A stretch of DNA of 7,636 bases from JBFFSQ01 sp041572275 (GCA_041572275.1 JBFFSQ010000148.1:1-7636), one strand, 5' to 3'. Counted from the stretch's first letter, positions 1 to 6,383 are shown. Translations and numbers: made by a program. Notes: generated by a model not told the origin, from the letters alone.

Positions 1-316
1 GATTTTATGGTTTGCAGGTGACTTTATGGAGCCATCTGCCATCTTACTGATCATGGCGCCGCTATTTCATCCCATTGCGGTTTCACTGGGTATTGACCCA
101 ATCCATCTCGGTATCATCATGACCACCAATATGGAAGTCGGTATGATCACGCCACCGGTAGGACTAAATCTTTATGTAGCGGCCGGTTTATCCGGGATGA
201 GCCTGGGGGCCGTGACCCGTGCGGCCCTTCCGTGGATGCTGGTTCTCATCGTGGCGCTCCTGATAATTACCTATATACCCTGGTTCAGCCTGTTCCTGGT
301 CAGTGTCATGTTCTAA
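1..316 (+). CDS. TRAP transporter large permease subunit (DctM-like), C-terminal part
   Basis: This is the 3' end of a gene that begins left of the window; the reading frame is open from base 2, giving about 104 residues before a TAA stop. The protein is the large, ion-coupled membrane subunit of a tripartite ATP-independent periplasmic (TRAP) transporter, which imports organic acids or similar solutes with a periplasmic binding protein and a small membrane subunit. Seen here: a hydrophobic stretch containing GDFMEPSAILLI, then GIDPIHLGIIM, then the family-typical ITPPVGLNLYVAAGLSG, and a last hydrophobic helix ending in FLVSVMF. The ATG at base 26 is internal, not a start, because the upstream codons (ILWFAGDF) continue the family pattern. 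The substrate cannot be told from this fragment. The partner genes would lie to the left. It converges with the DUF4124 gene downstream. Confidence 0.9.
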   Translation, partial: ILWFAGDFMEPSAILLIMAPLFHPIAVSLGIDPIHLGIIMTTNMEVGMITPPVGLNLYVAAGLSGMSLGAVTRAALPWMLVLIVALLIITYIPWFSLFLVSVMF

Positions 317-403
317 AGTTGTGGTTCTAAACACTATAGACGCAGGATATTGTAGCCCAACGTTATTACCTTTAATTACAAAACACAGGGCTAATTAACT
401 ATC

Positions 404-922
404 CTAATAACCAACGCCATATTGTCTTAAGCGTTGTTCATGTTGCTCACGCATTCGTCGGTCTCTATTTAGTTGAGACTGTCTTATACCTTCAGGACTA
501 CTGTAATAATCCTCAACGCCTTTTTTTCGAATAATCTCTTTCTTGGAACAATCTGACCAGCGTTCGCTTTCACATTGTTTAATACGTTGATTGATGTCCT
601 CTTCAGTCATACCTCTGGCTACAATTTTATTCTTTGGCTTCACAAATCGACGGGGGCTTGGCTTAATTTTACGCTTTGAAGAAGAATACACCTTGGCAAT
701 TGCCTCTGATTTTTCAGTGTCAATTGTAATCGTAGTCAGTGTATCTTTTGGTTTAACGGTTTGTTGGGATTTATTATTGACTGTTGGCTTATCAGAAAAA
801 TGTACTTTACCGTTTGCATCAATCCATTTATAAATTTCTGCCTGAGCTATCGAATATGGCAATATTAAACAACCAAGTAACACCAGCATGGCATTGATGC
901 GGCCAGGGTAACGAACATTCAT
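404..922 (-). CDS. DUF4124 domain-containing secreted protein
   Basis: A 172-residue exported protein of unknown function. Residues 1-28 look like a signal peptide: basic start, hydrophobic core AMLVLLGCLILPYS, likely cleavage after AQA at 28. The mature protein begins with EIYKWIDANGKVHFSDKP (29-46), the hallmark of the DUF4124 domain that is common in gammaproteobacterial envelope proteins. The rest is rich in Lys, Arg, Glu and Gln, with two cysteines (C117, C125) that could form a disulfide if periplasmic. C18 lies in an LLGC context, so a lipoprotein is possible, but the short hydrophobic stretch before it and the AQA site after it favour ordinary cleavage. The ATG at 922 is supported by GAGGG about 8 bases upstream. 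It stands alone: 170 bp from the end of cysG, and converging with the TRAP gene. No specific role can be assigned. Confidence 0.85.
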   Translation of the reverse strand: MNVRYPGRINAMLVLLGCLILPYSIAQAEIYKWIDANGKVHFSDKPTVNNKSQQTVKPKDTLTTITIDTEKSEAIAKVYSSSKRKIKPSPRRFVKPKNKIVARGMTEEDINQRIKQCESERWSDCSKKEIIRKKGVEDYYSSPEGIRQSQLNRDRRMREQHEQRLRQYGVGY

Positions 923-1092
923 AACATACGCCCTCTAAATAACCACTGCTTAAGCTATAAATTAATCTGTAAAAATGGGCTAAAGATGGTAAACGCAGAG
1001 CAAATAATTTTACTCCGCGAAAGATATTCTATAAACATGCCGCTATAGTAGATTGAACAACGGCTTAAATCAGACGTTAAAACTGGCGGTGA

Positions 1093-2517
1093 TTACCACT
1101 GACCTGCTTTCACCGCTTCGCCCTGTGGCTCATCAGGATTAAACCATTTCAGTTTTTCACGCATCTTCACCACTTCACCGACAATGATCAGTGTTGGTGG
1201 CTTGAACTCATGATTCTTCACTGTTTCTTCCAGGGTATCCAGTGTCGCGACAATGGTTTTCTGTTCCGGTGTCGTACCCTTCTGTACCAGCGCGACAGGT
1301 GTGGAACCCGGTAAACCGTGGGCCATCATTTCCTTACACAGAGTGGGCGCACCATGAAGGCCCATATAAAACACTACTGTCTGGTTGGGTTGTGCCAGTG
1401 CCGGCCAGTTCAGATCGATGGTACCGTCTTTCAGATGCCCTGTGACAAACACACAGGCCTGTGAGTAATCACGATGGGTTAATGGAATACCGGAATAAGA
1501 AGCACAACCCGCTGCTGCGGTAATGCCGGGTACAACCTGGAAGTGAATACCTTCCTGGGCCAGTAGTTCAATTTCTTCACCGCCTCGGCCAAAGATAAAC
1601 GGATCGCCCCCTTTCAGTCGCAACACACGCTTGCCTTCCTTCGCCAACCGCACCAGTAGCTCATTGATGTTTTCCTGTTGCATGGTGTGCTTGTCACGTT
1701 CCTTGCCGACATAAATCATTTCGGCATCACGACGTACCAGATCTCGGATAGCTGGCGATACCAGGCGATCATAGACCACCACATCGGCAGCCTGCATCAG
1801 GCGCAACGCACGGAAGGTCAGTAGATCAGGATCACCGGGGCCTGCCCCCACCAGATACACCTCACCCTGATAGTCAGCCTTGGCCTGACCTTCTGTAACA
1901 GCTTTTTCCAGCTCTTCACGGGCTTCATCATCACGACCAGCAAATACACGTTCGGCAACGGGACCTTCCAGTACGCTTTCCCAAAATATGCGGCGTTCTT
2001 CAACATTACTGAATTTGTCTTTAACTTTCTGCCTGAAACCATCCACCAGGGCGGCGAGACGGCCATAGGCTGCGGGGATGCAGCCTTCCAACTTGGTGCG
2101 AATCATGCGCGCCAACACAGGTGATGCGCCACCTGTGGATATCGCTATCTGCACCGGTGAGCGATCGACAATAGATGGCATAATGAAATTACCCAGCTCA
2201 GACTCATCGACCACATTCACAGGAATACCACGTGCTTGGGCCAGGTTGGATATTTTTTCATTCACATCCCGCTGATCAGTGGCCGCAATCACCAGTACCG
2301 GCTCTTTAATGTCATCATCCTCGAATTCGCGGGCCAGGTAACGAATGTCACCCTTTTCTGCCATTTCACTAAGCTCAGCCGCCAGTTTGGGTGAAACCAC
2401 CGTCACCTGACCACCCGCTTTCCGCAGCAGAGCCACTTTACGGGCTGCAACGGCGCCACCACCTACGACTAGACAAGGCTGTTCTTTGATATTTACAAAG
2501 ATTGGCAGAAAATCCAC
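1093..2517 (-). CDS. cysG: Siroheme synthase CysG (trifunctional)
   Basis: CysG converts uroporphyrinogen III to siroheme, the cofactor of sulfite and nitrite reductases, in the cytoplasm. The 474-residue protein has both halves of the fusion. Residues 1-210 are the NAD-dependent precorrin-2 dehydrogenase/ferrochelatase half, with the Rossmann motif VVGGGAVAARK (17-27), D104 in NVVDESE at the position of the catalytic Asp of Salmonella CysG, and FIMPSIVDRSP (111-121). Residues 219-460 are the SAM-dependent uroporphyrinogen III methyltransferase half, with VYLVGAGPGDPDLLT (220-234), LRLKGGDPFIFGRGGEE (299-315), VVPGITAAAGC (328-338) and SGIPLTHRDY (342-351). Length is close to the 457 residues of the Salmonella enzyme; the excess is mainly a C-terminal tail. 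The start is GTG: MDFLPIF aligns with the Salmonella N-terminus, and GAGGG lies 7 bases upstream. Position 128 is Thr where Salmonella has the phosphorylated Ser128. Confidence 0.97.
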   Translation of the reverse strand: MDFLPIFVNIKEQPCLVVGGGAVAARKVALLRKAGGQVTVVSPKLAAELSEMAEKGDIRYLAREFEDDDIKEPVLVIAATDQRDVNEKISNLAQARGIPVNVVDESELGNFIMPSIVDRSPVQIAISTGGASPVLARMIRTKLEGCIPAAYGRLAALVDGFRQKVKDKFSNVEERRIFWESVLEGPVAERVFAGRDDEAREELEKAVTEGQAKADYQGEVYLVGAGPGDPDLLTFRALRLMQAADVVVYDRLVSPAIRDLVRRDAEMIYVGKERDKHTMQQENINELLVRLAKEGKRVLRLKGGDPFIFGRGGEEIELLAQEGIHFQVVPGITAAAGCASYSGIPLTHRDYSQACVFVTGHLKDGTIDLNWPALAQPNQTVVFYMGLHGAPTLCKEMMAHGLPGSTPVALVQKGTTPEQKTIVATLDTLEETVKNHEFKPPTLIIVGEVVKMREKLKWFNPDEPQGEAVKAGQW

Positions 2518-2524
2518 ATTGGAA

Positions 2525-2529
2525 CCCTC
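2525..2529 (-). promoter_or_regulatory. Shine-Dalgarno site that fixes the cysG GTG start
   Basis: GAGGG on the minus strand ends 7 bases before the GTG at 2517. An ATG two bases upstream (2519-2517) is in a different frame and cannot be the start, so this site together with the conserved N-terminus decides for GTG. Confidence 0.8.
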
Positions 2530-2541
2530 AAATTCATGACT

Positions 2542-2578
2542 AAACCCGGCATTTTAGGCTGTGACCAGTAGCGGGTCT
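2542..2578 (-). repeat. Imperfect inverted repeat in the cysG leader
   Basis: On the minus strand AGACCCG (2578-2572) can pair with CGGGTTT (2548-2542), seven pairs with one G-T wobble, around a 23-base loop. The right arm ends about 12 bases before the Shine-Dalgarno site of cysG. It might be a leader hairpin affecting translation, or an operator, or chance. There is no T-run, so it is not an intrinsic terminator. The rest of the 154-bp gap between grxC and cysG shows no convincing promoter. Confidence 0.3.
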
Positions 2579-2671
2579 ATATCTCTTTTGAAATGATTAA
2601 AACCTTCAATTTCTATACAAAAAATCAGGAATTAGCTTTTCAGGAATGGATGTAAGAAACAATCTCAGTGA

Positions 2672-2923
2672 TCAAGCTAATAACTCATCAAGCTTGCCTG
2701 ACATATCCAGCGCCGACAGATCATCGAATCCCCCAACATGGTAATCATCGATAAATATCTGGGGAACTGTGTTTCGTTTCGTCAACTTTTCCATTTTTTT
2801 CCAGAGCTGGGGCTTGGCACCGACATCGATTTTCTCAATTTTGACACCTTTACTTTTCAACAAACGCTCGGCCCTGATGCAATAAGGACAGGTTCGGGTA
2901 CAGTACATAAGTACGTGAGGCAT
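2672..2923 (-). CDS. grxC: Glutaredoxin 3 (GrxC-type)
   Basis: A small cytoplasmic dithiol glutaredoxin that uses glutathione to reduce protein disulfides and mixed disulfides. With the start at 2923 it is 83 residues, the same as E. coli GrxC. Seen: the active site TCPYC with redox cysteines C12 and C15, the cis-proline segment TVPQIFID (52-59) and the glutathione-binding GGFDDL (64-69). E. coli GrxC has Cys in the GGCDDL version of this last motif; here it is Phe, so that third cysteine is missing, and there is an extra Cys at 8. A longer reading from a GTG at 2956 would add 11 residues (MTEASFKERNV) that do not belong to the fold. The ATG at 2923 has AAAGGA about 6 bases upstream and is preferred. 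It lies 124 bp downstream of fliP, same strand, with its own likely promoter. Confidence 0.95.
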   Translation of the reverse strand: MPHVLMYCTRTCPYCIRAERLLKSKGVKIEKIDVGAKPQLWKKMEKLTKRNTVPQIFIDDYHVGGFDDLSALDMSGKLDELLA

Positions 2924-2975
2924 AACATTCCTTTCTTTAAAACTGGCTTCAGTCACAGTAATTAATTAAAGCCCA

Positions 2976-2984
2976 ATTATAGCA
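2976..2984 (-). promoter_or_regulatory. Extended -10 promoter for grxC
   Basis: The minus strand reads TGCTATAAT, a perfect TATAAT hexamer with the upstream TGn of an extended -10 element. The region where a -35 box would lie (near 3000) is a poor match, as is usual for extended -10 promoters. Transcription would start near 2969, giving a leader of about 46 bases before the ATG at 2923. This would separate grxC expression from the flagellar operon. Confidence 0.6.
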
Positions 2985-3047
2985 ACGAAATGAATACGGG
3001 AATACCGCGACTTCAGTACTGCGGAATGCAGTTGTCACGTCGATAAA

Positions 3048-3812
3048 TCAGCTCACCACAAAACTGGCAGCCAGGGTTCCAATCACCAATGACCAGCCAT
3101 CCACCAGCACAAACAACATAAGCTTGAATGGCAGGGAAATAATCAACGGGGACAACATCATCATACCCATAGCCATAAGGACACTGGCCACCACCAGATC
3201 AATAATGAGAAATGGGATAAACAGGATAAAGCCGATCTGAAATGCTGTCTTTAATTCTGAAGTCAAAAAGGCTGGCATCAGTATCGAAAATGGGACAGCT
3301 TCCGGGTTCTCAAAGGGTCCATCATTGGCAATCTGGGCAAACAGGCCAATATCATCTTCACGGGTTTGCAACATCATAAATTTATGAAAGGGCGCCTTAA
3401 GTCGATCCAGTGCCTCATCACCGCTGATCTGCTCAGCTAGATATGGCTTATACGCTTCGTTATAGGCCTGATTGAATACCGGCGACATAATGAAGAAACT
3501 CAGAAACAGCGATAGTCCAATAAGAATCTGGTTAGACGGTGTCTGTGCCGTACCCAGTGCCTGGCGCAAAATTGATAACACAATAATTATGCGAGTAAAA
3601 GAGGTCACCATCAACAGCAATGCTGGTAATAGCGACAACACCGTCATCAGGGCGAGAACTTGAATCGACAATGAATAAGTTTTGCCACCGGCTGCGGTAT
3701 CTTCAATGATGACGGCTGGTAATGTCGGTTCAGCATACACGCCAAGATTTGGCAGCATCAGCAATAACACGGCGACAAAACTTGCCACAGCCTGTTTAAA
3801 AGGCCGGCTCAT
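3048..3812 (-). CDS. fliP: Flagellar type III export gate protein FliP
   Basis: FliP is a core subunit of the FliPQR export channel inside the MS ring. The protein is 254 residues, near the usual length. Residues 1-27 form a cleavable-looking signal peptide ending GVYA, as known for FliP. Family marks: SFTRIIIVLSILRQALGTAQ (71-90), NQILIGLSLFLSFFIMSP (94-111), FQIGFILFIPFLIIDLVVAS (191-210) and MAMGMMMLSPLIISLPFKL (213-231). The methionine run 217-219 matches the place of the methionine gasket that seals the closed channel in Salmonella FliP. The start codon overlaps the fliO stop as ATGA (3812-3809), so translation is probably coupled. Normally fliQ would follow at once; here 124 bp of non-coding DNA and then grxC follow. 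Confidence 0.98.
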   Translation of the reverse strand: MSRPFKQAVASFVAVLLLMLPNLGVYAEPTLPAVIIEDTAAGGKTYSLSIQVLALMTVLSLLPALLLMVTSFTRIIIVLSILRQALGTAQTPSNQILIGLSLFLSFFIMSPVFNQAYNEAYKPYLAEQISGDEALDRLKAPFHKFMMLQTREDDIGLFAQIANDGPFENPEAVPFSILMPAFLTSELKTAFQIGFILFIPFLIIDLVVASVLMAMGMMMLSPLIISLPFKLMLFVLVDGWSLVIGTLAASFVVS

Positions 3813-4219
3813 GATGGCTTATCCATAGCTTCGGTCAAGCTTTGTTTGAATGCAGATGATTTAGCCTCATCCATTATATGTAAGGTTTCAACCCGGCCAG
3901 GTGCGACACCGAGTAACAACCGCTGACCCTCGACCTGAATCAGCACTGCACGTTCCCGTGTCCCCAGTGATAATCCACCCAATACCTTCATATCCACCTG
4001 ATTGGACACAGGTAGACGACCATATTTACGTAGCACCCAGGCCAGGCCGAGAATCAGGGCAATAACAACAACCAACCCCATGACCATATTGAGCATACTC
4101 ATTACAGAAAATGGCTCAACACGTGCAAGTTTTTCACCCTGAGAAATTCCCTCGGCATTGAGTTGCATTGGCAGGAAGACAAACAAAAACAACAGGTTCT
4201 GAAGGGCTCTGGTGATCAC
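3809..4219 (-). CDS. fliO: Flagellar export apparatus assembly protein FliO
   Basis: FliO is a small membrane protein that helps assemble and stabilise the FliP ring of the flagellar export gate. The protein is 136 residues. Residues 1-22 resemble a signal or first membrane segment (LQNLLFLFVFLPMQLNA). A strong membrane helix covers about 40-64, ending in the basic WVLRKYGR. The cytoplasmic part has the conserved FliO pattern LGGLSLGTRERAVLIQV (80-96) and LLLGVAPGRVETLH (101-114). The start is GTG, 7 bp after the fliN stop, with AGG about 10 bases before it inside the fliN end; the N-terminal hydrophobic segment supports it over the internal ATG codons. The 3' end overlaps fliP by 4 bases. 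FliO sequences diverge widely, so position between fliN and fliP is an important part of the call. Confidence 0.93.
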   Translation of the reverse strand: MITRALQNLLFLFVFLPMQLNAEGISQGEKLARVEPFSVMSMLNMVMGLVVVIALILGLAWVLRKYGRLPVSNQVDMKVLGGLSLGTRERAVLIQVEGQRLLLGVAPGRVETLHIMDEAKSSAFKQSLTEAMDKPS

Positions 4220-4226
4220 AACTTAT

Positions 4227-4622
4227 TTACCTGAGCTTCTTCACACGTTCTGCAGGACTGATGATGTCAGTGAGACGAATACCAAATTTTTCATTGACCA
4301 CCACCACTTCACCACGAGCGATCAACGTACCGTTAACCAGCACATCCATCGGTTCACCGGCAAGACGATCCAGCTCAACTACAGACCCCTGATTCAGCTG
4401 CAACAGGTTACGTATACTGATTTTGGTGCGGCCAATTTCCATTGAGATATTAACCGGTATATCAAGCACTACATCGAGGTTCACATCTGCCCCTACAGCG
4501 CCGTCATCTCTTAACTCATTGAACGATGCTGGTGAGGCAGTTGCCTCTGATTCTGCCTGTTCGCTCAAAGCTTCAGCCCAGACATCATCGGTGGATTCTG
4601 TCATGTTATCTTCATCACTCAT
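4227..4622 (-). CDS. fliN: Flagellar motor switch protein FliN
   Basis: FliN forms the lower part of the cytoplasmic C-ring, with FliM, and also binds the export ATPase complex through FliH. The protein is 131 residues. An acidic, low-complexity N-terminus (1-45) is followed by the SpoA (surface presentation of antigens) domain at about 48-122, with LDIPVNISMEIGRTKISIRN (53-72), LNQGSVVELDRLAGEP (76-91), DVLVNGTLIARGEVVVVNE (93-111) and FGIRLTDIIS (113-122), all strongly typical. It begins 4 bp after the fliM stop. The Shine-Dalgarno sequence for the ATG at 4622 is weak, so translation is probably coupled to fliM; the ATG at codon 7 is an alternative start that would not change the domain. 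Confidence 0.97.
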   Translation of the reverse strand: MSDEDNMTESTDDVWAEALSEQAESEATASPASFNELRDDGAVGADVNLDVVLDIPVNISMEIGRTKISIRNLLQLNQGSVVELDRLAGEPMDVLVNGTLIARGEVVVVNEKFGIRLTDIISPAERVKKLR

Positions 4623-4626
4623 GATC

Positions 4627-5637
4627 TTACTCGTTCGTCTCAGTCGGTTTAATGTTTAATTCAGAACGCGTCACCCTCTCGGTCACCTTGATGGCCGCAT
4701 TACCTCGCGACACGCCAATAGTGCCTCGAAACAGAGGTATTTCCTCCGCTTCAAGAATGACAGTATCCGGCATATCAAAGTGGATAATGTCGTCCTTTTT
4801 GAGATCAACCACATCGGCCAAACTCATTTCTTTTTCCAGCAAATTACTCTTAACTTCAACCTTGGACTCAAATATTTCATCCCTTAAAGCAATAATCCAG
4901 CGAGCATCTACATCGGTTACATCGCTCTGCACACCAGCATTCAGCAGCTCACGTATCGGCTCAATCATGGAATAAGGAAAGGTAATGTGAAAATCACCGC
5001 CACCGCCATCCAGATCAACTCGAAACGTACTCACCACAACCACTTCACTGGGACTCACAATGTTTGCCAGATGTGGATTCACTTCAGATGATTGATAGGC
5101 GAATTCCAGTTTTTTCACCGGATTCCAGGCTTCGGCAAGATCTTTGAACACACTTTCCAACAACATGCTGATAACACGTTGTTCTGTCGGCGTAAATTCA
5201 CGACCTTCAATCTTGTTATAAAACCGACCTTCACCACCAAAAAAATTATCCACCAGTATAAACACCAGCTTTGGATCAATAACAAACAGAGCAGTGCCAC
5301 GCAACGGTTTAATCTTCACCAGATTCAAACTGGTCGGGACATACAGGCTGTGTACATACTCGGCAAATTTGAGCATCTGTACACCACCCACGGCAATCTC
5401 GGCCTGACGCCTGAGCATATTAAACAGGCTCACTCGAAAGTTGCGCGCAAAACGCTCATTGATCATTTCAAGTGTCGGTAAGCGGCCACGTACGATACGA
5501 TCCTGTGAATTAAAATCATAGCCTCTGGCCACACCATCACGTATGGGCTCATCGGATTCAGTCTCGACATCTCCCCCATCAACACCATGTAACAGCGCAT
5601 CGATTTCGTCTTGGCTTAATACGTCTTGCATGGCCAT
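4627..5637 (-). CDS. fliM: Flagellar motor switch protein FliM
   Basis: FliM is the C-ring switch subunit that binds phosphorylated CheY and reverses rotation. The protein is 336 residues, typical length. The N-terminal CheY-P binding segment is present (LSQDEIDALL, 7-16), so the motor is probably under chemotaxis control. The middle domain includes NERFARNFRVSLFNMLRR (60-77) and the FliG-contacting GGxG loop, seen as FFGGEGRF (132-139). The C-terminal SpoA domain covers about 255-330 and ends in IGVSRGNAAIKVTERV. Two ATG codons are close together (codons 1 and 3). The first, at 5637, is favoured because AGGA lies about 10 bases before it, overlapping the fliL stop. The gap to fliL is 12 bp. 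Confidence 0.98.
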   Translation of the reverse strand: MAMQDVLSQDEIDALLHGVDGGDVETESDEPIRDGVARGYDFNSQDRIVRGRLPTLEMINERFARNFRVSLFNMLRRQAEIAVGGVQMLKFAEYVHSLYVPTSLNLVKIKPLRGTALFVIDPKLVFILVDNFFGGEGRFYNKIEGREFTPTEQRVISMLLESVFKDLAEAWNPVKKLEFAYQSSEVNPHLANIVSPSEVVVVSTFRVDLDGGGGDFHITFPYSMIEPIRELLNAGVQSDVTDVDARWIIALRDEIFESKVEVKSNLLEKEMSLADVVDLKKDDIIHFDMPDTVILEAEEIPLFRGTIGVSRGNAAIKVTERVTRSELNIKPTETNE

Positions 5638-5649
5638 TAAGTCTTGATC

Positions 5650-6192
5650 CTATTGCATCACGAAGCTGGTAAAATACAACGCCTGAATAGATGAGGGCGC
5701 CCCGACATCATCAAGCACCTGGCGAATGGCTTTGATGGCTTCCTGGCTCAACTCACGCTTTCCTTCACGGGTATTGATTTCATGATATTGCTTGCCTCCC
5801 AACAGCAGCAATAATTCATTGCGTACTGCAGGCATATGTACCTTGAGGGCATCTTCAACCCTGGCATCAAAAGTCATAACCTGAATATCAACCTGAAGAA
5901 AGCTAACCTGATCCTGATTTTCAAAATTAACCACAAAAGCCGGATTCAGTGGAATATAAATTGGCGTTCCTGTTTCGACTTTTTTGTTGGCTTCCGCTGG
6001 AGCACTATCCTCAAGTACTTCACTATCCGCCTGAGACGCGGTTTCTTCCTTGTCACCAGACATCAAAAACCAGGTGACCCCGACTGCGACTGCAATCAAC
6101 AACAGCACGGCATTTACCAGCAAGATGATTTTCATCATTCCCCCACTGCTTTCTGTTCCGGCTTCTGTCTTTTCGTCGTCTTGCTCTGCCAT
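5650..6192 (-). CDS. fliL: Flagellar basal body-associated protein FliL
   Basis: FliL is a single-span inner-membrane protein that surrounds or contacts the MotAB-type stators and supports torque at high load. The protein is 180 residues. A short acidic cytoplasmic start is followed by one membrane helix (about 19-44, MMKIILLVNAVLLLIAVAVG), an acidic Ala/Glu-rich linker (48-74), and the periplasmic domain (76-180). Family marks are IYIPLNPAFVVNFE (78-91), FLQVDIQVMTFD (98-109) and the end ALYFTSFVMQ. It is the first gene of the fliLMNOP operon. The ATG at 6192 has GAGGA 7 bases upstream, and a sigma-54-type promoter lies only about 30 bp before the start. Confidence 0.96.
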   Translation of the reverse strand: MAEQDDEKTEAGTESSGGMMKIILLVNAVLLLIAVAVGVTWFLMSGDKEETASQADSEVLEDSAPAEANKKVETGTPIYIPLNPAFVVNFENQDQVSFLQVDIQVMTFDARVEDALKVHMPAVRNELLLLLGGKQYHEINTREGKRELSQEAIKAIRQVLDDVGAPSSIQALYFTSFVMQ

Positions 6193-6222
6193 ACTGCATT
6201 CCTCATTGTTGTAATCATTGAA

Positions 6223-6238
6223 AGCAAAGACCGTGCCG
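6223..6238 (-). promoter_or_regulatory. Sigma-54 (RpoN) -24/-12 promoter of the fliL operon
   Basis: The minus strand reads CGGCACGGTCTTTGCT. Against the known consensus TGGCACG-N4-TTGCW only the first base differs, and the GG and GC pairs are 10 bases apart as required. Transcription would start near 6212, giving a leader of about 20 bases that contains the GAGGA Shine-Dalgarno site. Position, orientation and spacing all point to control of fliLMNOP by RpoN, as in Pseudomonas- and Vibrio-type flagellar hierarchies. Confidence 0.85.
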
Positions 6239-6304
6239 TTCTAATCCATAACAATTGTCAGAAACCGACAAGCACTTTGCAAAGCCCAATTAAAACCTTA
6301 TAAA

Positions 6305-6313
6305 TCAATAATA
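6305..6313 (+). promoter_or_regulatory. Candidate enhancer site, TCAATAATA copy 1
   Basis: TCAATAATA lies about 95-100 bp upstream of the predicted fliL transcription start, where activators of sigma-54 promoters often bind. It resembles a half-site of the FleQ consensus as I recall it (GTCAATAAATTGAC-like). The match is short and in A/T-rich DNA, so this is tentative. Confidence 0.35.
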
Positions 6314-6316
6314 TAT

Positions 6317-6375
6317 AATAAGAGCACCAGCCTTGGGATCAGTACAGATATGTCCTGTGATTAACTGCTCTTATT
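6317..6375. repeat. Perfect 10-bp inverted repeat, 39-bp spacer
   Basis: AATAAGAGCA (6317-6326) is repeated in inverse orientation as TGCTCTTATT (6366-6375). The arms lie about 105 and 155 bp upstream of the predicted fliL transcription start. No gene ends here and no T-run follows, so a terminator is unlikely. Two facing operator or enhancer half-sites, or a looped RNA stem if transcribed, are possible. Confidence 0.6.
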
Positions 6376-6383
6376 CAATAATA
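6375..6383 (+). promoter_or_regulatory. Candidate enhancer site, TCAATAATA copy 2
   Basis: The second exact copy of TCAATAATA, 70 bp from the first and in the same direction, followed by GTAGAC. Taken with flanks (TTCAATAATAGTAGAC) it looks somewhat more like a full FleQ-type site than copy 1. It abuts the right arm of the 10-bp inverted repeat. Tentative. Confidence 0.35.

Noticed and set aside
353..393. TAGCCC/GGGCTA inverted repeat between the converging TRAP and DUF4124 genes as a shared terminator
   Set aside because: The 6-bp arms are separated by 29 bases and neither side is followed by a T-run.
2625..2647. Direct repeat TCAGGAAT (2625-2632 and 2640-2647) between grxC and cysG
   Set aside because: Two 8-base copies 15 bases apart in A/T-rich DNA are not enough to claim a site; no function or further copies seen.
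2924..2956. An 11-codon N-terminal extension of grxC from a GTG at 2956
   Set aside because: The added residues do not fit the glutaredoxin fold, whereas the ATG at 2923 has a Shine-Dalgarno site and gives the family length.
3018..3032. Hairpin ACTGC-GGAAT-GCAGT after fliP as a terminator
   Set aside because: The stem is only 5 bp and no T-run follows on the minus strand.
5092..5481. A plus-strand open frame of 129 codons inside fliM
   Set aside because: It lies wholly antisense to the well-supported fliM gene and its product has no family pattern; it is a shadow of fliM codon use.
5836..6303. A plus-strand open frame of 155 codons across fliL and its promoter
   Set aside because: It is antisense to fliL and runs through the sigma-54 promoter, with no sensible protein features.
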